From Vesta saturnalis (taxonomy: Eukaryota > Arthropoda > Insecta > Coleoptera > Lampyridae): DNA of 64,000 nucleotides. The notes beneath the pieces are model-generated. The model saw only the letters and a program-made list of their open reading frames with translations, searched no databases and was not told where the DNA came from. Within the stretch, counting starts at the first letter, position 1; each line of letters opens with the position of its first letter. The DNA lies in NCBI GenBank assembly GCA_036346205.1, contig JARFJB010000534.1:171001-235000 (forward strand), given 5' to 3'. The translations under genes were made by a program, and so were the position numbers. This document shows, one piece after another, positions 33,740 to 44,134 of the stretch.

Positions 33740-36557
33740 CAGGGTGGCCAACTAAGAATGCGAGGTACTGTATCTGGGAAACTATCCATCGTTGAGGATT
33801 GCGCAAAAAAAAGTTATTACTAAAACGGCCAATACAAAAACCTGGAAAATATTTTCATGCTTCTGAAATGACCGCTAGGGGGCGTAACTGCAACCTTGAA
33901 TCTAAAAAAGTGATGTTTCTGTGAATTCTGCTATATTAATCTAATAAAAAAATAACTGATATTTGAAGTCAAGGATAATCTGAACTTTTTTTGTTTGGCA
34001 CTTTTTGACGTATCTAAAAAATAAAGTGGTGGGGGGTATTCAAAGGTTTCCTTAAATATAATAATAAACTTGAGCGCGTTGAAAAGAGCTTTTCTTGGGC
34101 TAAAAATGTTAAAATAATTGAAGTTTTGTTGGTTTCACATGCCGTCGCTAGAGGGCTTTGTTCGACATTCCCACAGAAACGGTTAATTTTCGCAATAAAA
34201 CTTAAATGCAATTGGTATGACTTTTTTTCATGAACAAGTAGCTAAATGATGCCTAAACAAGCTCGCGAAAACCGAACTTGTTCCTAACCTAAAATATCGG
34301 CCAAAGAAAACTTTATACGAAAATCCCCTAAATTTTTTTTTAACTATATTTTTCTAGAATTGTCTCTATTATGTAAGCTGTGGCCCTAAAAAGGACCGAC
34401 TTAAAGGAGGAAGGTTTTTAATGCCCCCGTAAATGCTCGAAATGCTGACCATCACGCTCTATGCATTGCTGAAGCCTCTCATGACTAGACAAAACTGCAG
34501 CTTCAATTTCGGCTCTCGGCATGTTACGTAGTGCGTTACGAATCCGGTTTTTCATATCTTCTCTAGTAGTAGGTTGAGTCCGAAACACGATGTCCTTTAA
34601 GCGCCCCCATAAATAAAAATTGAGGCAAGTTAAGTCTGGCGATCACGGAGGCCATGGAAACAGACTTCCTCTTCCAATTCACCGCTGTTGAAATACTGCA
34701 TTAATGTGCTCTCGCACATTAATAGCAAAATGTTCTGGGCAACCATCCAACTGCGAAAACAATTTTTGCCTTGTTTCTAGAGGCACATCTTCCAACAACA
34801 ACGGTAACTGATTGGCCAAAAAGTCAAGAAATACATTGCCGTTTAGAGGTTGCGGAAAAATATGGCCCAATAATTCTGCCTCCCAGTATGCCACACCATA
34901 CATTTAAATTCCAACGTCCTTGGTGCTGAACTTCACGCAACCAATGGGGATTTTCTGCAGACCAATAATGTATATTGTGCAGATTGACTCTCCCATCACT
35001 ACTGAAGGTGGCTTCATCGGTCCAAAGAATTTGAAATAAAAATTCTCTATTTTCGCGTATCAAAATCTTTCTCCTTCAAGGCCTGATCTAAAACGACATG
35101 ATTCTTAAAGTAATTAAAAAAAGTTTGAACAAATACCTATATATTTTGATGGCCATTAGAACTTACCTACGGTCCTTCAAAATATTGTGAACCGTTGTCC
35201 GTGATAAGCCCAACTCAGTGGGTAATGCTCTTGTGTTAACATGTGGATTTTCTTCAATATAGCCCAGTACACAGTTAATATTTTCTTGTGTTCTTCCAAT
35301 TCTTCGTCGTTGAAACGTAGGCCAAAAACTACCATTGGCTCGTAAGCTCGCCACTAATCGGGGAAAGAGTCTTACATCACAAGGACGCCGATTTGGATGT
35401 CGAGCCGCGTAAACTCTTTTAGCTTCTGCGGCAATCTGAAGATATTCAAAATAAACTGCAAGCATATCAACAGCTTCATTATTCGTGAAACGCATTTTGA
35501 AAGCACAAAAATTGCTCGCGAAAGTATTGACAACTATTGACAATTTGAGGGTTATGTATGTTTTGTTTAGGTGTTTCCATTGCCTGCATCTATTAATTGT
35601 ATTTTTCGTATATATCCATAGTGAATATGCATTTAAACAAGCAAAAAATAGGCCTGTCGTATAACTCTTACTTGTCCGTAGTAATTTCAGAAAGGGTGAT
35701 TTTATTCTGGTGAATAAATTTACAAACATTTAAAATCTCAATTTCTAGGTAACCTATTCAGAACCGAAATTGAAGCTGAAGTTTTGTCTATCCATAAGAG
35801 GCCTCAGCAATGCACAGAGTGATGGTCAGCATTTCGAGCATTTACGGGGGCATTAAAAACCTTCCTCCTTTAAATCGGTCCTTTTTAGGGCCACAACTTA
35901 CATAATAGAAACAATTCCAGAAAAATAAACCGTAAGGTATTTTCGTATAAAGTTTTCTTTGGCCGATATTTTAGTTAGGAACAAGATATCGAGATGCGGT
36001 TTTTGCGAGCTTATTTAGGCATAATTTAGCTACTTGTTCATGGAAAAAAGTCATACCAATGCATTTAATTTTTTTGCGAAAATTAACCGTCTCTGTCGGA
36101 ATGTCGAACTAAGCCCTCTAGCGACGACATGTGAAACTAACAAAACTTCAATTATTTGAACATTTGTAGCCCAAGAAAATCTCTTTTCAACGCGCCCAAG
36201 TTTGTTAAAATCGGATTAGCCGTTTCGAAGATACGGGGGGTGATCTAAGGAAACCTTTGAATACCCCACACCAGTTTATTTTTAGGCATACGTCAAAAAG
36301 TGCCAAACAAAAAAAGTTCAGATTATCCTCGACTTCAAAGATCAGTTATTTTTTTATTAGGTTAATATAGCAGATTTCACAGAAACATCACTTTTTTAGA
36401 TTCAAGATTGCAGTTACGCCCCCTAGCGGCCATTTCAGAAACATGAAAATATTTTCCAGGTTTTTGTATTGGCCGTTTTAGTAACTTTTTTTGCGCAAGC
36501 CTCTACGATGGATAGTTTCCCAGATACAGTACCTCGCATTCTTAGTTGGACACCCTG
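33740..36557 (-). mobile_element. Mariner-like element A, copy 2 (complete, nested in mariner B)
   Basis: A complete 2.82 kb element with both termini: CAGGGTGGCCAACTAAGAAT at 33,740 and its inverted copy ending TTAGTTGGACACCCTG at 36,557, between duplicated TA dinucleotides. Inverted repeats of ~780-795 bp: 33,740-34,518 and 35,763-36,557. They contain inverted copies of the last ~33 codons of the transposase: the true 3' end is at 34,418-34,518 and a reversed copy lies at 35,763-35,860 (CCTCAGCAATGCACAGAGTG, TGGTCAGCATTTCGAGCATT). It is better preserved than copy 1. Confidence 0.9.
34418..35495 (-). pseudogene. Mariner-like transposase of element A, copy 2, with intron
   Basis: Start ATG at 35,495 (MRFTNNEAVDMLAVYFEYLQ), stop at 34,418. 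Exon 1 encodes a helix-turn-helix region (AARHPNRRPCDVRLFPRLVA, then GLSRTTVHNILKDR). The intron 35,104-35,166 (63 bp) starts GTAAGT and ends TTTAAG; splicing joins the Arg codon across it. Exon 2 begins in the linker before the core; its first part (HPYHVVL-like) is shortened near 35,060-35,100 relative to copy 1. Core boxes: LWTDEATFSS (first Asp), HYWSAENPHWLREVQHQGRW, QLDGCPEHFA (second Asp), a WPP.SPDLTC box near 34,640 (third Asp), and the C-terminal QHFEHLRGH before the stop. A stop and frameshifts near 34,640 and 34,870 and the deletion in exon 2 disable it. Confidence 0.8.
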
Positions 36558-36671
36558 TACAATAGATTTAGTTTCAGCGAAATAAAGGACAATATTTGCC
36601 TTTTCTATATCGGCAAACATTTCAATGGCAAAATATCTGGTTATAGATCTCAAACACAATAATTGTGACAT
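36558..36671 (-). pseudogene. N-terminal piece of the mariner B transposase
   Basis: Minus-strand frame with MFADIEKANIVLYFAETKSI, ending at 36,558 where mariner A copy 2 is inserted. The most likely start is the ATG at 36,620; an earlier ATG at 36,671 lies inside the inverted repeat. Removal of the insert would join this frame directly to the piece starting at 33,737, in frame and with a single TA. The IEKANIV..F...K pattern is the start of the helix-turn-helix domain. Confidence 0.8.
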
Positions 36672-37008
36672 TTATGATAAAAATATTCCAGAGCCTACCT
36701 ACTAAAAAATACTGATAAATAATTGTTGACTACCGATTTTGCAGGCCTTTACTTAAAAATTGATTGCTCAATTAGTTCTGCATCGATTTTTAAAAACTTT
36801 ATACCGACGGATAGCTGAAATAAAAAGAAACTCTAAAAACCACCATTTTGTTTTTTGGCTAACCGGAAAAGGAGAAAAGATTTAGATGAGTCCAATCAAA
36901 ACTTGTATCATTGTGAAGCATTTCAGTGAAAATGGCAAGTGTCTAACTTTATTTGTTTAAAAGTTATAAACCCTTGAAATAGGGAAAAATATAGTGGGAC
37001 ACCCCGTA

Positions 37009-37680
37009 TTACGGTGATATATCGCGTAAATGGTCAAGGAGAGAATTTTAATGTTTTTAGCCCTTTTACACCATTTAAAATAAGTTTTGCGATGCACCAT
37101 CAAAGAGAACATTAAAATAATTGAAAAAGATTTTTTCTTTTTTTTGGCACCCCTTTAAGACGTGGGCGATACGGGGCTCCAAAAATTTGAAATTGGCGCT
37201 AAAAATCAGTTTTAGGCTCTGAAAATCGGAAAAAAAATGAGTTGATGCGCGCTTCTGAGACCAATCGAATGCCGTAAACCCCATCGAAAAATGTCCACTC
37301 TAGGTCGAGAAATCGTTAAAATACTGAAACACCTATTTTTGGCCATTGCGCCCTCTAGCGGCGACCTTGCGAACTATAACTTAAGTCAATTGATCTCCTG
37401 TTGATACCGAGTCGAATGATGTATGTCAAAGGTATATTCAGGAAGGGGGACTTTTCACCTTCTTACCCAGCTATGCCCTTAGGATAATGCGTCTTGGTAG
37501 TCATATTTAATTGTTTCTGTGGAATTATTACGATTTTTTTAATATTAATGATATGAAAAAACTGTGCAAAATTTTTAGTAGCAGAAAAAAACACAGTACA
37601 CAAGTTATAAAACACATCAAATTCTTTCAATTTCACTTGTTTAAACTGTCAATTACATTGTATTGTGAGATCATATGTTG
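37009..37680. other. Intronic DNA, nothing assigned
   Basis: Sequence between mariner B and the exon at 37,722. A CGCCCTCTAGCGGCGACC segment near 37,350 resembles words in the mariner A termini (CCCTAGCGGCCATTTC) and may be an old fragment. The polypyrimidine tract at ~37,698-37,719 belongs to the exon below. Confidence 0.4.
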
Positions 37681-37721
37681 TACACATCAGATATTTTAAT
37701 TTGTTTTTCTTTCTTTTCCAG

Positions 37722-37893
37722 AATATGTGACGACAAGCGGTTGTGAATCATGTACTCTTCGATTAACATGTAGACATTTAGAATCAATTATTAGTATCAT
37801 AGACGCAAATTTTAGTATAGTTGAAAGTTTTATAAACGAAACTTTACCAACTGCTTTTCCACCAATGCATCCCCGCATCGCTTTAAACCAAAG
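37722..37893 (+). CDS. Internal coding exon of a secreted protein (second exon)
   Basis: Preceded by a strong acceptor: the pyrimidine tract TTTGTTTTTCTTTCTTTTCC and CAG, and followed by the near-perfect donor AAAG|GTAAGTT. Of the three frames only one is open across all 172 bases; it completes the one-base overhang of the exon at 12,162. The 56 codons read from YVTTSGCESCTLRLTCRHLE to PPMHPRIALNQ. Features: three Cys (CESC, TC), two N-glycosylation sequons (NFS, NET), and an amphipathic middle (SIISIIDANF). This looks like an extracellular domain, but I do not recognise the family. It ends in phase 2; the next exon is not evident in the window. It is the best-supported host coding sequence here. 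Confidence 0.7.
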
Positions 37894-37894
37894 G

Positions 37895-38470
37895 TAAGTT
37901 ATTCAACTTCCATTAATAAATAGATTATTATTGAACTGCCACTTTTTATACGTACAACAGACGCCTCTGTTCCTATTTTTGGACCGAGATTATAAGTTCA
38001 CGGTATATTTTATTTTCAGACATTACTTTATTTCTTTTATATTTAAAATTATATTTTGATTGATCTGATGTAGGTAGATACTTATCTTTAATCAATTCCT
38101 TTTAAACAATTATGAAGATTGCATTCGGAACATTCTAAAACAAAAATCACCTATAATTTAATTAAAACTTTTATAAAATAAAATTAGAAACGTTGTAAAT
38201 TAATTACATTGCTGAATACTTGAATTAGAAATATGATTAATCAAGTAACTGATTGGATTTTGGACCAGTGCAGAAAATCTCATTTTATCAGAACAATTAG
38301 TGTTCATTATTCAGTTCTATTCTGTTCGTCTTTCTACTTTTCAGAATAATTTCAACTAATTTTGATTTCCAATAAGTTTAAACAGTAATTAAAATAGATT
38401 ATATTTTCCACCTTCTCGCTTTTGTACAAGCAGACCAAAATAGTATATCAAGTATAAGGAACGGTAAGGG
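37895..38470. other. Intronic AT-rich DNA
   Basis: Downstream of the donor at 37,894. No exon or repeat recognised. Confidence 0.5.
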
Positions 38471-38474
38471 TTCT

Positions 38475-38700
38475 TTACTGATCGAAGACAATTTTTGGAG
38501 GCTGTTCGATCATTAGAGGTACTTTATGTTTATGTTTATAAATTTGGAATGCTTCCAAAACATTTAGTTTGTCTTTTAATAAGTGATTATTTGGCATAAT
38601 TTGATTTGTTTGTGTGTTTATATTTGTAAAATCTAATGTGTTCCTTATACTTACTATCAAAGTTCCTAAGTGTTTGTCCATTATAAACAGAATTAATTAC
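38475..38700 (-). pseudogene. Penelope-like element, GIY-YIG C-terminal fragment
   Basis: Minus-strand frame reading MDKHLGTLIVSIRNTLDFTN, then QIMPNNHLLKDKLNVLEAFQ and a KHKHK piece. Penelope-like endonucleases end with a short region carrying a hydrophobic-D-F pattern followed by L.VLEAL.I and a basic tail, which this matches. It may belong with the RT fragment at 42,200-42,840 on the same strand, 3.5 kb upstream in its orientation, with the palindrome 39,318-40,536 inserted between. The last residues before the stop are LMIEQPPKIVFDQ. Confidence 0.55.
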
Positions 38701-39310
38701 AGGGTGTGCAGTTCAATTCATAAATACCCTACTTCAAAATGTCGTTGGTTAAATCTTTGGTATTAAATAAACATTGTATTAGTTTTTAAAGCTACTTTGT
38801 ACTTGTTGTTCTTTTGTAGTGCTTGAGCTACTTTTTCTGATATTTTCCCTAGATACGAAATTGATATTGTAGCGTCCCTCTGGTACCCTACCTTGAAAAG
38901 CTTAATTTGAACTTATTTGCAATAGTACCAATTCAAGAACAAAACCATCGCTAAGTGATTTAGCTTGACTTGACTGACAATAATGTCACTATTACTCAAA
39001 TTAATTGCCTGCCTTACTTTGACTTTCCGAGCAATAATTAAAACATTAAAATTTATTGACAAGTCTGATATTTAATTACTCGCAAACCTCAAATCTGATC
39101 AAACGAAGTGGCCGTCTAGTGATAGGTACGTTGTACTATCTAAATTAGGCTGGATGAGGTAAGTATTGCATCATGAGGGGCAGGTACAAAAAATGAAACT
39201 ACTCAAATTAAAATCAACGAGCGTTGCGCAGCGGTGGTTCATCCCGTTAATATACTCTTGTGGGAAAGAACCACCAATAACACCCACTTTATTCATAAAT
39301 AAGTAATTGC
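38701..39310. other. No recognisable feature
   Basis: A TACAGGGTG word at ~38,699 is mariner-terminus-like but has no inverted partner nearby. Nothing else is supported. Confidence 0.4.
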
Positions 39311-39317
39311 ACAAGTA

Positions 39318-40536
39318 CAGGGTGTCCCACATAAGATCTTCTATCCCCTTATCTCGAAAGATATTCTGTTTAGGAAAAAAAGCTACATACAAAGTGTTAT
39401 TGTTTTTAAGGAAACTTTTATATTATATACCTTTCACGTATACAGGGTGCTCAGTTTTTCATGGTCAGCAATCAATTCTTAAAAATTAAATGGGACACCC
39501 TGTATATTATTTTGGATATGGATTCCTCATAAAAAATAAGGGTGACTTTCAATAAGATATATAGCTATCTCTCGTCGTTTAGGATTTAATAGCCGTTTTA
39601 TTTATTTTTTTTGCTAAAAACGTATTTACTTAAGGTAGTAGGAAAAAATATAAGTATATCATATTTGGTGAATCTGCCATTTTTATATTACACACAATAC
39701 CACAATATATAATTCTAGTTGTTTACTTTGGCTACAAATTATACAAGGTGACGCCAGAAATTGATCCGATCGGGATATATAAAATCGCCTATAAGTCGAT
39801 AATTTAAATGGAACACCCTGTATATCATTGCCGTTTTCGATTGTTCACAAAAAATTAAGGTAACTTTGTATAAAATAACCTATACCCATCTTTAGCCGTT
39901 TAGAAAATATTCGCTGTTAAACATTTTTTATGCAATAAAAAATACCTTTCGTTTAAATTTAATGAGGAAATAAGTTACAAATATTTTTTAATGGGCTGAC
40001 TGTAGCAGATTTTCAACAATATACTGTAGTTTATAATTTACCTTACCTTATTTTTTTGTGAACAATCGAAATCGGTAATGATATACATGGTGTTCCATTT
40101 AAAATTATCGACTTATAGGTGATTTTATATATTCCGATCGGATCAATTTCTGACATCACCCTGTATAATTTGTAACCAAAGTAAACAACAAGAATTATAT
40201 ATTGTGGTATTGTCGGTAATATAAAAATTACAGATTCACCGAATATGTAATACTTATATTTTTTCCTACTACCTTAAATAAATACCTTTTTTGCAAAAAA
40301 ATAAATAAAACGGCTATTAACTGCTAAACGACGAAAGATAGCTATATAATATCTTATTGAAAGTCACCCTTATTTTTTATGAGGAACCCATATCCAAAAT
40401 AATATACGGAGTGTCCCATTTAATTTTTAAGAGTTGATTCCTGACCATGAAAAATGAGCACCCTGTATACGTGAAAGCTGTATAATATAATATGTTTCGA
40501 GATAAGGGGATAGAGGATCTTATGTGGGACACTCTG
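39318..40536. mobile_element. Palindromic MITE-like element, ~560 bp arms
   Basis: TA at 39,316-17 and 40,537-38 flank CAGGGTGTCCCACATAAGAT and its inverted copy (CTTATGTGGGACACTCTG). Left arm 39,318-39,895 and right arm ~40,020-40,536 match throughout. Within each arm are smaller modules bounded by the same terminus-like words: TACAGGGTGCTCAG to ATGGGACACCCTGTA (39,442-39,502; mirror 40,396-40,470) and AAGGTGACGCC to GGAACACCCTGTA (39,746-39,822; mirror 40,084-40,165). No transposase. The nested modules were present before the palindrome formed, or were copied with it. Confidence 0.8.
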
Positions 40537-40539
40537 TAC

Positions 40540-41640
40540 ATTAATAAATCAAGTAACACAAAAAAAAACAATAAAAGGTTTAAATATATAGCAAAACACC
40601 ATTAAATCAGGTTAAAGTGCGTACAAAATTACAACATTAAGAGAAAATGAATAAAAAGCAGTTTGGTTACACATAAACACAATAATAAAAAAAACACATG
40701 TAGTCACACGCACAATTGGGTCATATATAATCAAAATAAAAATCATAATAAAAATCGTAACACCAAACATGTGGCCATTTAAAACCAATCATGCCGGCCT
40801 TTAAATAAATAAGCACATAAAATAATAAAGCAAATACGGTACATATAAAATTAAAGTAAAATTTTACAGGTGATAATGAGGTGAAGGCAAGGATAAAAGA
40901 AAATAGACAAGGAATTTGCACGTACCCAATTTTTTAGTGACAACTAAAGCACAGAATACATAAATCAAATTGCAATAAAGCAGATACAAAGAGAAATGAG
41001 CTCGCAGGCAAATAATCCTACTTAAACAAATTGACAAAAAAACTCATTAAAACAAAGCCTTACAAGGGTAAGTTATAAATATATCACTAACATCGTGACA
41101 GATATATAAGTTTGAGTCGAAACAATAGAAATAAAAATTCGAGGTGTTTAATGGTCTGGCTTGTGAGTGTGCACCTACTGGTAGTTGCCTTATACAATTA
41201 GTAACCAGCGATATCCTATACCCATTCACCAGCCACCTCTACACAATTATAAATATAACCAACAATGCTAATTCGCACAAATACCAGAGTGAGAGGACCA
41301 TGTACTGTCTTTTTATTTTAGCAGATTTCAGCTTAATGAGTCCGCGTACGAATAGGATACCTTTGTAAGACCTGTTTGGTATTTAATATGTTATCTAGGC
41401 TGGTAAAAATGATTTGCTGCGAGCTTTCAGTTATATAAAAATACATACTTACACTAGAATAAATATTCCCTTAATTGATCACAGACACAAATCGCGGTTT
41501 AACTTCAATAAGGGTGACTGTTATTTATAGATGAAACACAGATTACAACTAACACTCGAAAGAAAAGACAAATTACTGTTGGCTAATTCAAAAGAAAATG
41601 TACACGCACGAAATATTTTTAAAGACAAACTGTTTACAAT
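40540..41640. other. No recognisable feature
   Basis: AT-rich; several short open frames on both strands (for example 41,144-41,368) without domain, signal peptide or splice context that I can support. Confidence 0.5.
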
Positions 41641-41652
41641 GAAGGTATTTAA

Positions 41653-41808
41653 TTAACCCAAAAATCGATCTGGCTCGATTGACACTTTAACTGTAACTGC
41701 TCTCCCTTCGATTTCAAAACTAACTATATCTACTCTCGAAAAACCACCCCCGTTTTTCAAAAGTAATAAAAAAACAAGAAACATTAATTTCCGTTGGAAT
41801 AGTTTCAT
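41653..41808 (-). CDS. Candidate small secreted peptide or first exon
   Basis: Minus strand, ATG at 41,808: MKLFQRKLMFLVFLLLLKNG is a good signal peptide (basic start, hydrophobic core LMFLVFLLLL, small residues GGG at the end). It is followed by a mixed hydrophilic stretch (VDIVSFEIEGRAV, SIEPDRFLG) and a stop at 41,653. GGTTAA after the last codons could also be a weak splice donor, which would make it a first exon. Upstream (41,930-42,010) is somewhat richer in CpG (AGCGCGCATAAC, TTCGTTACGCC). No family recognised; a chance hydrophobic frame in AT-rich DNA is possible. Confidence 0.25.
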   Translation of the reverse strand: MKLFQRKLMFLVFLLLLKNGGGFSRVDIVSFEIEGRAVTVKVSIEPDRFLG

Positions 41809-42199
41809 ATTAATCATTGCACGACATCTTAATTTTAAAAATGCATTAGTCCGTAACCCCCTACATTTCTCTCGAAGTTTAAAGTAACAAACAAAGATAT
41901 CTTTTGATCGCGGTCTGTACTGACACACTTACAAGAGCGCGCATAACAAATTCTAATGATTCGTTACGCCCCTTCAGTAAAGCATTTTTAAGCGTGCACC
42001 TACCACCCACCCCCTAACATGTGTTTACATACATATTAGTTACAAACAATCCTACATTCCTTACAAAAATATATAAATAAAATATTTTGAAAACATTAGC
42101 ATATTACGACGTATTATCAAGATATTAAAAATCCACTAATTATCTTTTCTATCGTGGTAACAATGGCGACTTGACAAACGTTTATTACAATAATAAAAT

Positions 42200-42840
42200 T
42201 TTCGTGGTCCCCTACCTTCAATATGTATTTATTTTCTGTCGGTTCTGTAAACTATTATTAATTAACAGCTTATCAATAAAATCTGGTGAACTATCATAAC
42301 ATGCTAAAATATCTTTAACATAACGAAACCAATATGCAATCTTATCAGAAACATTTAGCTAAGATTTGCTAAATTGGACTACCCATCAATAAACCTTTTT
42401 TTTGCAAATAAATCTTATTATTGAATGTGAAATACTTTTTAAACATCAAATAATTGAATTAACTCCATAATATACGTAATTCAACATCATTAAATAAAAA
42501 TTCAATAAAAAATTATTTACTAAACCCATATATTCTTGAGAAGGTATTTTAGAAAACATCCTAGTAACATCAAAACTTACAAGTTTGTAATTTTATGTGT
42601 TGCAAATTGTGAATTAATGATAAAGAATTCTTAATAGAATGTTTTGATTTGTACTTTAAATTGTTAGTTATTACGTGGTTTAGTTTATTTGTTAAGATAT
42701 GATTGGATGCTTGAATGTAAGAAATGAAAGAAACAAGATTTTTAACAATATTTATACTAGAAAAAAAGGACGCTAGGCTAAGATACATTTTGTATATTTC
42801 GGTGCTAATCATTGTTTACACTGAACACGAATAGTAATAA
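42200..42840 (-). pseudogene. Penelope-like reverse transcriptase remnant
   Basis: Minus-strand pieces in order: KLVSFDVTRMFSKIP-like (42,540-42,590; RT box with FDV), LLMGSPI (42,375-42,395; the G.PMGSP box) and FRYVKDILACYD (42,295-42,335; the RYVDD catalytic box with the first Asp changed to Lys). This is the typical Penelope-like set. The ~80-codon frame at 42,570-42,812 overlaps the N-terminal part. Stops and frameshifts and the lost Asp make it dead. It runs in the same direction as the endonuclease fragment at 38,475-38,700. Confidence 0.7.
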
Positions 42841-43399
42841 TAGTTACTATAAGATAATAGTAGGTACAAGGAGTAAGTAATTTTACTTAATAACATATAC
42901 CGGGTGAGCCTTTGAAACCTTATAATGGCAATATTTTTTAAACAAAAAGAGATATGAAAAAAATAAAAAATACAACCGGAGGGAATACAAACGACGTATC
43001 TTTCAAACCTCTTAAGCTTCCCATATGACTTTAAAAAAGTAAGGGCTGTTCTTAAATAGCACGTTTTTTCAGCACCGCACCCTAAAGAAAAATAATTTAA
43101 ATTCTTTCTTCCACTCTCTAAGTCATTTTGAAAAATTAAAATTGAACCAGATGAAAGATGGTGCCCGCAAATTTCAGAAACAAAAAAAACAAGATTACCT
43201 AGGTGATAAAGAAGTCTTGTTTTTCACAAAATGTCAACCTGTTAATCATTTACTTGTAAGTGACAGTTATTTATCTTTCGTCTGATTTTTTCGAGTTTTC
43301 AAAAATTCATTATAACGTGGAAGAAAGAATTTAATTTTTTTTAACGCTTTTATTCAACTCACTTTGTCTGTCCGGTTCAAATCTTGTAATTGAATTTTC

Positions 43400-44090
43400 A
43401 ACAACTTCCTGATCTCCGATTGAACTGAAATTTGGCGTATTCTTGATGTCAATACACGAATATGTGTTTTTTGCTTTGATTTTTGCGGCCAAATTTGGCC
43501 AAATATGGTCGAAAGTTTGTTTATAAAGCTAGGGCCTTAAAATTTAGAATTTAAGCTTTTGGCATAATACCATGCACACAAATATGTGACAAGTTGAGTT
43601 TCAAGGTCAGGGGGCTGCATTGCGGCCAATTTTGGGCCAAATATGGTCGAAATTTTTGTTTATAAAGCTAGGGCCTTGAAATTCAGGACTTAAGCTTTTA
43701 GCATAAAACCATGCACAAAAATATACAAGCTGAGTTCAAGATCAGGAGGCTGCGTCCGTCAGGCTTAAACTATAGTATTCAGTCAAAAAAATCAACTATT
43801 TTACGATCTCCGATTGAGCTGAAATTTGGCACACATGCGTATTCTTGATGACAATACACGAATAAGCGTTCTGTGCTTTGACTTTTGCGGTCAAATTTGG
43901 CCAAGTATAGTCGAAATTTTGTTCATAAAGCTAAGGCCTTGAAATTTTTGACTTAAGCTTTTCGCATGCACAAAAATATGCGACAAGTTGAGTTTCAAGG
44001 TCAGGGGACTGCATTGCGGCCAAATTTGGAAAAATATGGTCGAAATTTTTATTTATAAAGCTAGTGTCTTGAAAAATTAAGTTTCTTTCT
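43400..44090. repeat. Tandem repeat, ~135 bp units with a ~390 bp higher-order period
   Basis: Units share GCGGCCAAATTTGGCCAAAT, ATGGTCGAAATTTTTGTTTA, TAAAGCTAGGGCCTTGAAAT and CAAGTTGAGTTTCAAGGTCA, starting near 43,485, 43,621, 43,880 and 44,016. The segment GATCTCCGATTGA.CTGAAAT occurs at 43,412 and 43,805, giving a larger period of ~390 bp. Confidence 0.75.
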
Positions 44091-44134
44091 TTGTTAGAAC
44101 TTACACCCAAGCGATTAAAAAGTAGAAAATAAAA

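Larger units (their letters stand above)
32259..37006 (-). mobile_element. Mariner-like element B, interrupted by mariner A copy 2
   Basis: TA-bounded at 32,257-58 and 37,007-08. It starts CAGGGTGTCCCACTATATTT and ends with its inverted copy (ATATAGTGGGACACCCCG). Inverted repeats of ~395 bp: 32,259-32,650 and 36,606-37,006. The minus-strand transposase is cut at 33,738 by the nested element 33,740-36,557; without the insert the element is about 1.93 kb. The TA at 33,738-39 and 36,558-59 is the target duplication of the insert. Confidence 0.9.
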
